Of a stretch of 64,000 nucleotides of DNA, positions 1-7,582 are shown in pieces. Where the stretch lies: positions 96,001 to 160,000 of the forward strand of contig NZ_PDWS01000003.1 in NCBI RefSeq assembly GCF_010093305.1. The letters run 5' to 3'. Every line of letters begins with the position of its first letter. Positions within the stretch are counted from its first letter, which is position 1. The notes under the pieces are model-generated. The model was not told where the DNA came from, ran no database searches, and worked only from the letters and a program-made list of their open reading frames with translations. A program made the position numbers and the translations under genes. The DNA is from Pseudoxanthomonas sacheonensis (GTDB lineage Bacteria; Pseudomonadota; Gammaproteobacteria; Xanthomonadales; Xanthomonadaceae).

Positions 1-362
1 TGCGAGCCGATCGCCTTTGCGTAGTCGATGCGCTGCTGCAGGTCTTTCTGTGCGTCGGCCATGCCGCAGTGCATGCTGGGCGCAGTCAGGCCGTTGTCCG
101 CCAGCATGGCGCGCACCTGCGCGGTGGTCGCTTTTGGTATGCCCGCGAACTCGACCTCGCCATACCCGATCGCATTGACCGCCTTCAGCGTGGCCGGCAG
201 GTCCTTCGCGACCTCGTCGCGGAGCGTCCACAGTTGAAGTCCGATCGGCTTGTTCAGAGGACCCAGGCGCGGTCGCGCGGCATTCATGGCAAAAGCATCG
301 AGGGAAGTCATCGCGGTAAGCGCCAGTGAGCTGCGTTGGAGAAATGCACGTCGAGTCAACAT
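1..362 (-). CDS. Sugar phosphate isomerase/epimerase (5' part only)
   Basis: The minus strand is open from an ATG at 362..360 to the window edge, giving about 120 N-terminal residues. It begins MLTRRAFLQRSSLALTAM, a twin-arginine-like export signal. Mature sequence with PIGLQLWTLRDEVAKDL and GYGEVEFAG follows; these are typical first and second strand motifs of the AP-endonuclease-2-like TIM-barrel sugar isomerase/epimerase family. The catalytic metal-binding residues lie further along and are off the window. It diverges from the GMC dehydrogenase operon at 534. In keto-sugar pathways such isomerases usually sit beside GMC/DUF1080 genes, so a role in handling the oxidised sugar is inferred. 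The substrate is unknown. Confidence 0.85.
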   Translation of the reverse strand, partial: MLTRRAFLQRSSLALTAMTSLDAFAMNAARPRLGPLNKPIGLQLWTLRDEVAKDLPATLKAVNAIGYGEVEFAGIPKATTAQVRAMLADNGLTAPSMHCGMADAQKDLQQRIDYAKAIGS

Positions 363-533
363 CGTGTTTCCCTGCCCATTCAAAAAACATATAGGTCGAT
401 ATACATCCAGTAATGTTGCGTTGCGACAACTTCATCGCACCGCCCATTGTTTGACGCTCGTCTTGATTGGCGTTGCGATGTTACATACTTTTCGCGGTAG
501 AGTCCTATCGAGCTAGCTCGAGGAAACGAAAGT
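363..533. promoter_or_regulatory. Divergent promoter region of the sugar-oxidation locus
   Basis: These 171 bases separate two outward-facing genes and are more AT-rich than their surroundings. They must carry both promoters, but no clear -35/-10 pair or operator could be assigned by eye. A GAGGAAACGAAAGT stretch just before the ATG at 534 is a good ribosome-binding site for the GMC gene. Confidence 0.4.
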
Positions 534-2219
534 ATGGCGGCTGGGAACAGTTCCTTTGATGCGATCGTGGTCGGTACCGGTATCAGCGGCGGATGGGCCG
601 CGAAAGAGCTGACCGAAAAAGGATTGAAAACACTGGTGCTCGATCGCGGGCGCATGGTGGAACATGGCGACTATCCCACCGCGAACCTGCAGCTCTGGGA
701 GCTGCCCTATGGCGGCCGTCCCACCCAAGAGGATAGCGACAGGCAATCGGTCGCCGAACGCGGCGGCGTGCTCTCGCAAGCGACCAAGCACTGGTTCGTC
801 AACGATAGGGAGCATCCCTATATCGAGAAGAAACCTTTCGCCTGGGTGCGCGGTTATCACGTCGGTGGCCGTTCCATCATGTGGGGCCGGCAGTCGTACC
901 GCTGGAGCCCGATGGACTTCGAGGCGAACGCGAAAGACGGCGTTGGCGTGGACTGGCCCATCCGCTACGAGGAACTCGCGCCGTGGTACGACCGCGTGGA
1001 GAGCTTCATCGGCGTGAGCGGCCAGGCCGAAGGCTACGAGCAACTGCCGGACGGCAAATTCCTGCCGCCGATGGAGTTGAATTGCGTCGAGCTGCACCTG
1101 AAGCAGGCGCTTGCCGACAAAATGGGTCGCGCGCTCACCATCGGCAGGACCGCGAATCTCACCGCGCCGCTCGCGCACAGCCCGCAGCGCGGCACCTGCC
1201 AGTACCGCAATCTGTGCTGGCGCGGCTGTCCGTTCGGGGCTTACTTCAGCAGCAACTCCAGCACGCTTCCTGCGGCGGAGAAAACCGGAAACATGACGCT
1301 GCGGCCCAATTCGATCGTCTACGAGCTCATCCATGACGCGAAGAACGACAGAGCCAGCGGCGTGCGCGTGCTGGATGCGGAAACCAACGAGCAGCTGGAA
1401 TTCCACGCCAAGGTGATCTTCCTGTGCGCGTCCACGTTCGGTTCCACGCAGATCCTGATGAATTCCGTCTCCAGTAGGTTTCCCGACGGTTTCGGCAACG
1501 ACAGCGGCGAGCTCGGCTGCAACATCATGGATCATCACCTGGGCGCCGGCGCCTCGGCGGTTGCCGAAGGCTTCGACGACAAGTACTACTCCGGTCAGCG
1601 GCCCAACGGCATCTACATTCCGCGTTTCGTCAATATCGGCAAGGACAAGCGCGACTACCTGCGCGGTTTCGGCTATCAGGGCGGTGCCGGGCGTTCGGGA
1701 TGGACCCGACTGCTTGAAGATTCCACGCTGGGCGCAGACCTGAAAACGAAGGCCGCGGAGCCTGGGCCGTGGCACATGGGGCTGACCGGTTTCGGCGAAA
1801 CCCTTCCCTATCACGACAATCACGTCACCCTCGATCGCACCCGCAAGGACAAGCATGGGCTTCCGGTGCTGGCGTTCGATGCGGCGCTGCGCGAGAACGA
1901 ACTGAAGATGCGCCAGGACATGGCGGCCGAAGCCGCGACGATGCTGGAAGCGGCGGGATTCAAGAATGTCCACGAGTACGACGGCGGCGATGTACTGGGC
2001 ATAGGCATCCATGAGATGGGTACCGCGCGCATGGGCCGGGATCCGGAAACCTCCGTGCTCAATGCCTGGAACCAGGTGCATGCCTGCAAGAACGTATATG
2101 TCACCGATGGTTCCTGCATGACGTCTTCGGCCTGCCAGAACCCATCGCTCACCTACATGGCGTTGACCGCGCGCGCCGCGGACCACGCCGTCCAGGAACT
2201 GAAGCGGATGAACCTATGA
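534..2219 (+). CDS. GMC family FAD-dependent sugar dehydrogenase, large subunit
   Basis: This 561-residue protein begins with a Rossmann FAD site (GTGISGG, residues 14-20). It ends with the GMC C-terminal motif IHEMGTARMG (His near 493) and QNPSLT (Asn near 536), the conserved catalytic His/Asn pair of the family. There is no export signal of its own, so it is probably carried through the Tat pathway by its partner encoded next. The following gene starts inside its stop codon (ATGA). The pairing with a gluconate-2-dehydrogenase subunit-3 protein resembles periplasmic gluconate, sorbitol and Caulobacter lactose dehydrogenases. Those oxidise a sugar hydroxyl, often C3, and pass electrons to a cytochrome; no cytochrome subunit is seen here. 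The substrate is inferred to be a sugar or glycoside. Confidence 0.88.
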   Translation: MAAGNSSFDAIVVGTGISGGWAAKELTEKGLKTLVLDRGRMVEHGDYPTANLQLWELPYGGRPTQEDSDRQSVAERGGVLSQATKHWFVNDREHPYIEKKPFAWVRGYHVGGRSIMWGRQSYRWSPMDFEANAKDGVGVDWPIRYEELAPWYDRVESFIGVSGQAEGYEQLPDGKFLPPMELNCVELHLKQALADKMGRALTIGRTANLTAPLAHSPQRGTCQYRNLCWRGCPFGAYFSSNSSTLPAAEKTGNMTLRPNSIVYELIHDAKNDRASGVRVLDAETNEQLEFHAKVIFLCASTFGSTQILMNSVSSRFPDGFGNDSGELGCNIMDHHLGAGASAVAEGFDDKYYSGQRPNGIYIPRFVNIGKDKRDYLRGFGYQGGAGRSGWTRLLEDSTLGADLKTKAAEPGPWHMGLTGFGETLPYHDNHVTLDRTRKDKHGLPVLAFDAALRENELKMRQDMAAEAATMLEAAGFKNVHEYDGGDVLGIGIHEMGTARMGRDPETSVLNAWNQVHACKNVYVTDGSCMTSSACQNPSLTYMALTARAADHAVQELKRMNL

Positions 2220-2845
2220 AGACCGATATCAACCGCCGCGAGGCGATACGCCGGGTCGCCTTGCTGATGGGCGGCGCCGTTTCGGCGCCGGCCATCCTTG
2301 GCGTGCTCGCCGGCTGCTCGGCCGAGCCGGACACGGAGGCCGAATGGAAGCCGACCTTCCTCACCCAGGCGCAGGCCGCGTTGGTGGCGGAAGTCGCCGA
2401 GATCATGATCCCCCGCACGGATACGCCGGGCGCGAAGGATGTCGGTATTCCGGCTTTCATCGACAAGATGTTGAAGGACGTCTACCCGAAGGATGAGCAG
2501 GCCCGCTTCGTCGCCGGACTCGCGGACTTCGAAACCCAGGCCAAGCGCGAACACGGGCGCGCCTTCGTTGAGCTGGAACCGGCGCTGCGCGCGGCGCTGG
2601 TGAAACAGGCGCATGACCCGGCCGTCGAGGTGGAGCGTGAGGCCACCCAGCCCGTCGCCGAGCGGGGCCGTCCTTTCATCCTCATGACGAAAGAACTGAC
2701 GCTGCTCGGTTACTTCACTTCCGAACCCGGCGCCACACAGGTATTGCAGTACCGCCCGGTCCCAGGTGCGTATCACGCGTGCGTTCCGCTGAAGCAGGCG
2801 GGGAAAGGCAAGACCTGGGCCACCGAGACGAGCTATCGATTCTGA
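2216..2845 (+). CDS. Gluconate 2-dehydrogenase subunit 3 family protein
   Basis: This 209-residue partner subunit is translationally coupled to the GMC gene by a 4-base ATGA overlap. The N-terminus has a twin-arginine motif (RREAIRRVALLMGG) and then a lipobox ending LAGC at about residues 34-37. It should therefore be Tat-exported and lipid-anchored, carrying the folded flavoprotein with it. The body (FLTQAQAALVAEVAEIMIPRT, then PGAKDVGIPAFID) is characteristic of the family. Known relatives are needed for export and activity of the large subunit. Confidence in the family is high; the actual sugar is not visible from sequence. Confidence 0.87.
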   Translation: MKTDINRREAIRRVALLMGGAVSAPAILGVLAGCSAEPDTEAEWKPTFLTQAQAALVAEVAEIMIPRTDTPGAKDVGIPAFIDKMLKDVYPKDEQARFVAGLADFETQAKREHGRAFVELEPALRAALVKQAHDPAVEVEREATQPVAERGRPFILMTKELTLLGYFTSEPGATQVLQYRPVPGAYHACVPLKQAGKGKTWATETSYRF

Positions 2846-2906
2846 TTCGTTCAACGGGGCGAAAGCGACTAACGCGGTAGCCCCACCTCTCAACCAGGAC
2901 CGACGG

Positions 2907-3815
2907 ATGAATTCGCATCCCAGACTCATCGCGCGCTCGCGCCGTTGCTTTCTCCTTTTCGCCGCACTGTTCGGGGGCGCGGCGGTGGCAGGCACCCCTG
3001 CCGGGAAAGAGGAATGGATAGCGTTGTTCAACGGCCGCGATCTAGACGGATGGACACCGAAGATCACCGGCCACGCGCTTGGGGACAACTTCGCAAACAC
3101 GTTCCGTGTCGAAGACGGGCTGCTCAAGGTACGCTACGACCAGTACGAATCCTTCGGCAACAAGTTCGGCCACCTGTTCTACAAGGACCCGTTTTCCTAC
3201 TATCGCCTGGTAGTGGAATACCGCTTCGTCGGCGAGCAGGCGCCGCATGGCCCAGGAAGCTGGGCCTTGCGCAACAGCGGCGCGATGCTGCATTCGCCGC
3301 ATCCACGCACGATGGGGCGCGACCAGGACTTCCCCATTTCCATCGAGGTGCAGTTCCTTGGAGGCCTGGGCGACGGCAAGGCACGCTCGACGATGAACCT
3401 GTGCACGCCGGGCACGGAGGTCGTGTATCAGGGCTCGATCTATCCCGAGCATTGCCTCAACTCCGCTTCGAAGACCTTCGACGGCGACCAGTGGGTCCGC
3501 GCTGAAGTACTGGTCCTGGGTAGCGGGCAGATCACCCATTTCGTCAATGGCGAGGAAGTGCTCGAGTACGCATTGCCGCAGTTCGGCGGCGGCGGCGTGT
3601 CGGATTTCGACCCAGCGGCCAAACCCGACGGGCAACTGATCGAAGGCGGCTATATCTCGTTGCAGAGCGAATCGCACCCGATCGACATCCGCAAGGTGGA
3701 ACTGCTCAACCTTGCCGGCTGCATGGACCGAAGCGCAGGCAACTACAAGCGCTACTACGTCAAGTCCGTGCCTGAAAGCTGTGTGTATGCGAAAGGCGCG
3801 AAGCCGGAAAAATAG
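2907..3815 (+). CDS. Secreted DUF1080 protein (3-keto-disaccharide hydrolase family)
   Basis: This 302-residue protein has an N-terminal signal peptide (hydrophobic stretch ending near AVAGTPAG). The DUF1080 signature WIALFNGRDLDGW follows at about residues 35-47. The family has a concanavalin-like jelly-roll fold, and some members cleave 3-keto-glycosides. The C-terminal segment after the main domain carries two cysteines (GCMDRS and ESCVY) that may form a disulfide. It lies 61 bases after the small dehydrogenase subunit on the same strand. A coherent reading is that the dehydrogenase makes a 3-keto sugar and this protein helps split it. That functional link is inferred from context. Confidence 0.8.
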   Translation: MNSHPRLIARSRRCFLLFAALFGGAAVAGTPAGKEEWIALFNGRDLDGWTPKITGHALGDNFANTFRVEDGLLKVRYDQYESFGNKFGHLFYKDPFSYYRLVVEYRFVGEQAPHGPGSWALRNSGAMLHSPHPRTMGRDQDFPISIEVQFLGGLGDGKARSTMNLCTPGTEVVYQGSIYPEHCLNSASKTFDGDQWVRAEVLVLGSGQITHFVNGEEVLEYALPQFGGGGVSDFDPAAKPDGQLIEGGYISLQSESHPIDIRKVELLNLAGCMDRSAGNYKRYYVKSVPESCVYAKGAKPEK

Positions 3816-3833
3816 CACCGGCGTTATTCGTGC

Positions 3834-3852
3834 GCCGCTGCTCCGCAGCGGC
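3834..3852 (+). terminator. Small hairpin after the DUF1080 gene
   Basis: GCCGCTGC (3834-3841) and GCAGCGGC (3845-3852) form a perfect 8-bp stem with a 3-base loop, 19 bases past the stop at 3815. There is no T-run after it, so it may be only part of a terminator. The rest of 3853-4034 shows no gene. Confidence 0.3.
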
Positions 3853-4034
3853 TGCCACAAGTTCGTTACCCGGAATCGCAGCCGGCGCTTGGGATCGAGG
3901 GAAGGTCCGTGGCGACCACAAACGCCCTTGGAACCGGAGGGCGCCAAAGTAGCCAAGGAGGGCACAGAACTATCCGCGGGCACAGCGATGAAGGGTTTTG
4001 AGCCTGGATATTGTCTTCCAGGACTTGAATATCT

Positions 4035-4952
4035 CTAAGCAGCGCTGAACTGATGCAAGGCGAGCCATTCGCGTGGAGAAGAGCCGGTCCTTCTACGGAA
4101 GGCACGCGAAAGCGCCGGCGTGTCGGCGAATCCTAGACTTAGCGCGACCTGCTTCACCGATCGCCCCTCGCGCAGAAGAGAAGTGGCGACATTGAGCTTC
4201 CAATCCAGCGAATAGGCCGCCGGCGTCGTTCCGGTGGCCGCCTTGAACGCCGCCGCGAACGCGCTTCTCGACATCCCGGCGTTCGCGGCCATGCGCTCAA
4301 GCGTCCAATCCACGTCAGGCGCCTCATGCAAAGCAATGAGCGCTTTGGCCAGCCGTGGATCCGACAGGGCCACCATCATTCCTTGCGATACATGCGCCTC
4401 GTTCGGATGGTCGATGATCCAGCGCAAGAGCTGGATCAACACCACTTCGAACAACCGATTGACAAGGAGCTTGGAACCGCACCGCACTTGGTCCGACTCA
4501 GCGAACAACAGATCCAACGCCGCCCCCAGTCCGTCGATTCTCGCCAGTGGCAGCGTGATGACGTCAGGCAGGGACTGGACAATCGGATTTCTCGCGCCGC
4601 CGTCGAAATCCAGCGTAGCGCAGGTGAAATCCGAGCCCTTGATCGGCGGGTTGATGAATTCGTGGTGCACGGCCCTCGGGAAAAAAAGCAGCGTGGGCTC
4701 AGACAGACGGGTGCGTGCCAGTCGAGAACCATCCCGATGAAGCATCTCCATCTCGCCACGCCGCAACACGTGCAGGAATCCCCGGCCGGGCCTCGCATCA
4801 AAGACCTGGTGACCGCAAAGAGGGCCTGCATGGAAGAGCGAAGCCTGCACCCGGAATCGCTCCAATACCGGTGTGAGGCGGTCGATCAAGGGGGCGGCAG
4901 CCTCAGTAACGCTGCCGGCAGGATTGGACGAAATGCCATCTATTAGCGACAT
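4035..4952 (-). CDS. AraC-family transcriptional regulator (Cupin_6 + HTH_18)
   Basis: This 305-residue regulator has an N-terminal cupin sensor (about residues 20-200, with LFHAGPLCGHQVFD). Its C-terminus is a two-helix-turn-helix AraC domain (MAANAGMSRSAFAAAFKAATG, then LSLGFADTPALSRAFRRRTG, ending SPREWLALH). It starts 83 bases from, and diverges from, the alkylhydroperoxidase-like gene at 5036, so that gene is its most likely target. It belongs to the same subfamily as the regulator at 16965-17792, which also diverges from its probable target. The ligand is unknown. Confidence 0.9.
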   Translation of the reverse strand: MSLIDGISSNPAGSVTEAAAPLIDRLTPVLERFRVQASLFHAGPLCGHQVFDARPGRGFLHVLRRGEMEMLHRDGSRLARTRLSEPTLLFFPRAVHHEFINPPIKGSDFTCATLDFDGGARNPIVQSLPDVITLPLARIDGLGAALDLLFAESDQVRCGSKLLVNRLFEVVLIQLLRWIIDHPNEAHVSQGMMVALSDPRLAKALIALHEAPDVDWTLERMAANAGMSRSAFAAAFKAATGTTPAAYSLDWKLNVATSLLREGRSVKQVALSLGFADTPALSRAFRRRTGSSPREWLALHQFSAA

Positions 4953-5035
4953 AAAACCACCAAACGTCCCGATCTGGTTCCTATTATGGCTTCAACCGCC
5001 CACCCCGGACGGTCTCTCAACAGGAAATACCTCTC

Positions 5036-5572
5036 ATGTCCCGTGTACCCCTCATCAACCCGGAAGACACCGCCAATGAACGTCAGGTCCTCTTGGGCCA
5101 GATACATTCGGCCTTCGGCGCTACCCCCAACATGTTCCGCGCTGTCGCCAACTCCACCGCTGCCCTGAAGAGCATGTGGGGTTCGTTCGGGGCGCTGGGC
5201 AACGGTGTCGTTCCGGCCAAGCTCGGCGAACAAATTGCCGTTGCCATCGCCAACCGCAACTCTTGCGATTACTGCCTGGCAGCGCATACCGCCTTGGGTC
5301 GCAAAGCAGGCGCGAGCAGCCAGGAGATGGCCGCCGCACAGGCTGGCGAGTCCGAAGATCCGAGGACGGCAGCCGCGCTGCACTTCGTCCTGCGCGTGGT
5401 CGAAGGTCGTGGTCAGATCGAAGACGCCGACGTCCAGCAGTTGCGAGCCGCCGGCTACAACGACGAGGAGATCGTCGAAATCCTGGCACACGTGGCCCTG
5501 AACCTTTTCACGAACTACATCAACGTCGCCTTGGCGGTGCCGGTCGATTTTCCCGGCGTCAAGCTGCGTTGA
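5036..5572 (+). CDS. Carboxymuconolactone decarboxylase / AhpD-like peroxidase-related protein
   Basis: This 178-residue protein matches the AhpD/CMD fold family. The redox motif Cys77-x-x-Cys80-x3-His84 lies in NSCDYCLAAHTALG, preceded by GEQIAVAIANR. Family members reduce hydroperoxides through this CxxC pair. The rest is helical, and the C-terminal half (NLFTNYINVALAVPVDFP) matches the usual family ending. No signal peptide is seen, so it is cytoplasmic. A CAGGAA ribosome-binding site precedes the ATG. Its divergent AraC neighbour suggests inducible expression, perhaps by an electrophile or peroxide; that is inference. Confidence 0.88.
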   Translation: MSRVPLINPEDTANERQVLLGQIHSAFGATPNMFRAVANSTAALKSMWGSFGALGNGVVPAKLGEQIAVAIANRNSCDYCLAAHTALGRKAGASSQEMAAAQAGESEDPRTAAALHFVLRVVEGRGQIEDADVQQLRAAGYNDEEIVEILAHVALNLFTNYINVALAVPVDFPGVKLR

Positions 5573-5659
5573 CACGGGCGCTTCGGATGCTGGCCGGGAA
5601 ACGCACCCGGCCAGCGCACGCCAGCAGGTTCTCTGTCTTCCAAAGCAGGTCCATACTCA

Positions 5660-5977
5660 ATGAACGCAGAGATTCATCATATGAGCCAGATTTATGTACC
5701 TATCGACTGCGAATTCCACGATGTTCTGGAAGCAGTCGCAGTGCGTCGGCGCGTCGTCTCCATCACGTACCTGGAAGAATCGGGACAGCGGAGAACGGTG
5801 GAATCGCGTATCGCCGATATTTACGCGAAGGACGCCATGGAGTTCATGCGCCTCGACGATGATTCCGTCATCCGCTTGGATCTGGTTGTCGATGTGGATG
5901 GAGTGGATCGCAGCGCCTTCTCGAAGACATGCGCCATCCCTGCGCGACCGGGCTTATCACCCGACTCACAGCAATAA
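5660..5977 (+). CDS. rof: Rof-like Rho-binding antiterminator
   Basis: This protein has 105 residues from the ATG at 5660, or 98 from the ATG at 5681. The later start fits the usual family N-terminus better (MSQIYVPIDCEFHDVLE). The pattern YxPIxC..D.LE..., the central TVESRIADI.AKDAMEFM and SVIRLD match E. coli YaeO/Rof. Rof binds the primary RNA site of transcription terminator Rho and inhibits termination. The C-terminal tail after VDGVD is longer than in E. coli. The gene stands alone, convergent with the L,D-transpeptidase gene. The call rests on recognising spaced residues and was not aligned. Confidence 0.65.
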   Translation: MNAEIHHMSQIYVPIDCEFHDVLEAVAVRRRVVSITYLEESGQRRTVESRIADIYAKDAMEFMRLDDDSVIRLDLVVDVDGVDRSAFSKTCAIPARPGLSPDSQQ

Positions 5978-5998
5978 GGCAACACGCCGATGCGCCTT

Positions 5999-6730
5999 TC
6001 ACTGGCGGGCGGTCCGTGCGCGTCTTCCACCCTTGCGTTGCGTAGTCGCGCGACTTTGCGCGAACTCCGGGAAGGTCTCCGCTATCGAGTCCGCATCCGG
6101 CAAGATGTAGAACACCCCGCCCCGCTCGAACGTCGGACGGATGATCTGCTCGTAGAACTCGGGCGAGACGTTGATGCAGCCATGAGTGATGCGGTTGTCG
6201 TCCGGCGAAGGCGATGCAAGGCGTTCGGCGCGTCTCTCGGCCGGGACGCCAGTAGCGGTAGGGTGGATGGAGACCGCGGAATCGTAGTCCACCCACAGCA
6301 CGCGCCCAGCGTCGATCGACGGACCGAAACCGCCCACAAAGCGACCCGCAGGCGTCGTGCGATCCCGGCCCGGAATCTCGCGAAGCGCGTAACCGGCGAC
6401 GCCGGGGGCCGTATGATCGCCGATCGCCGAGCCAAAGAGCCCAGGCGCCGCGCCGCGAAGCCGGCCGTCGCCGCCGAACACCAGGATCTGTGCGGCGGCC
6501 TTGTCTATGACTGCGAACGGATAGCCTTGGCTGTCCTTGGCGGCGACAACCCAGCCCGCGAGCTCAATCACCGTGTCGGAGACCTCTTGGCCTGGCGGAA
6601 GCTGGTCGAAGGCGGCGACCGGTTGTGCGGGGGCATGCTCGGCGCTGGCCGCGCCGAAGCTGGCGAACGCCAGCGCCAGCGTCAGCGCACCAAAAACGGC
6701 CCAGATCGCTGGGTGTGTGCACGTACGGAT
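5999..6730 (-). CDS. L,D-transpeptidase (YkuD), start codon uncertain
   Basis: The YkuD domain is clear: FAVIDKAAAQILVF, then SIHPT and the catalytic motif ITHGCINV. The first ordinary start in this frame is GTG at 6571 (190 residues). Upstream, the frame stays open to a stop at 6751-6749 and encodes an excellent signal peptide, VFGALTLALAFASFGAASA followed by EHAPAQP. No ATG, GTG or TTG precedes it. The best-placed codon is ATC at 6730..6728, with AAGGA 8 bases before it. The given coordinates use that codon (243 residues, catalytic Cys at about 185). Alternatives are a frameshift, a base error or a cytoplasmic GTG form. Family enzymes crosslink peptidoglycan or attach lipoproteins to it. 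Confidence 0.75.
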   Translation of the reverse strand: MRTCTHPAIWAVFGALTLALAFASFGAASAEHAPAQPVAAFDQLPPGQEVSDTVIELAGWVVAAKDSQGYPFAVIDKAAAQILVFGGDGRLRGAAPGLFGSAIGDHTAPGVAGYALREIPGRDRTTPAGRFVGGFGPSIDAGRVLWVDYDSAVSIHPTATGVPAERRAERLASPSPDDNRITHGCINVSPEFYEQIIRPTFERGGVFYILPDADSIAETFPEFAQSRATTQRKGGRRARTARQ

Positions 6731-6771
6731 GGGACGATTCCTTAGAACTTAAGACTGGGTGAAGAGAAAGA

Positions 6772-6799
6772 GACCGGTGGCCAGCAAAGGCCACCGGTC
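6772..6799 (-). terminator. Rho-independent terminator of the lipoprotein gene
   Basis: A perfect 11-bp stem pairs 6772-6782 (GACCGGTGGCC) with 6789-6799 around a 6-base loop. On the minus strand it is followed by a pyrimidine-rich TCTCTTTCTCTTC tract. It lies 37 bases past the stop of the lipoprotein gene. Confidence 0.8.
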
Positions 6800-6836
6800 A
6801 CGTTCAGGCTGGTCGTCGCGAATTGTGCAAGAACGA

Positions 6837-7103
6837 TTAACCGCGCGGCACGCGGCGCGGTGCCGTTTCGAGCTTCTGGACGCGGCTTTCTATTTGATCC
6901 AGCCGTTGGTTGGCCTGCTGCGCGGACTGATTGGCCGATTCGGCGCTCTGGGCCGCGCCCTGCACCTTCGTGTCGAGTTGATCGAGGCGTGAGTTGATCC
7001 CTGCAAACTCGTCTTTATAGGTGGCGCAGGCGGAAAGGCTCAGGGCGACGATAGCCACGCCGAGCGCACGCGCCGTCGTCAGATGTTGCTTGGTCAGAAA
7101 CAT
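6837..7103 (-). CDS. Small coiled-coil outer-membrane lipoprotein (Lpp/OprI-like)
   Basis: This 88-residue protein has a lipoprotein signal with lipobox LSAC near residues 23-26. A heptad-patterned helix follows (INSRLDQLDTKVQGAAQSAESANQSAQQANQRLDQIESRVQ, given here only to show the Q/A/L spacing is split by LDQL and LDQIE motifs), like Braun-type alanine-zipper lipoproteins. It lacks the C-terminal Lys used for peptidoglycan attachment and ends RRVPRG. A strong terminator follows it. Its neighbour is an L,D-transpeptidase, the enzyme class that attaches Lpp, which makes the missing Lys notable. The likely role is envelope stability. Confidence 0.75.
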   Translation of the reverse strand: MFLTKQHLTTARALGVAIVALSLSACATYKDEFAGINSRLDQLDTKVQGAAQSAESANQSAQQANQRLDQIESRVQKLETAPRRVPRG

Positions 7104-7582
7104 TCCAATCTCTCCTTCATCTTGGGAGTTGGGAATATAGCGGTCTTTTGGCCGGAGTCATGACCCGCCTTCAGCTGGAATTGGGATACGTAGATGGATT
7201 GTGAAGATGTGGCAACCAGTAAGAGTTACGGCTTGAATCCATCAGTCGCCATGGGAACTCGCAGCATTTGATCGACTATCACAACCTTGTCCGCAATCAC
7301 CGGTCTCCACCCAAGGTGAACAGTAGACCTTAATAAACGACCCGTTTTGCACCGACCGATCTTCAGAGACCTCTTCGACTCCTCCCAATTCATCAGCAAG
7401 GAAAGCTATACCGGCCCCTCCAATGCGTCCAGGCGGTCGACATAGTCTCTCCCGGCATCACTACTGCACGGCGCGCAATGTCCGCTTCGGGTCGGAAGCA
7501 GACGCTCGCTACGACCAACCTATCCGTTCGGAAGCAATCGGCGCTTGGCGACGAGTTCACGACCGCTTCCAGTCGATCCCGA
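7104..7582. other. 479-base gene-free stretch between lipoprotein and phoD
   Basis: No convincing gene is present. It contains the lipoprotein promoter side (7104-7200, comparatively AT-rich) and, near 7476-7507, a sequence resembling the dispersed element TGTCCGCTTCGG...AAGC that recurs at 15533 and 15861. Short open frames across 7393-7692 encode repeat-derived peptide (FGSEADARYD type) and are not counted as genes. Confidence 0.5.
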
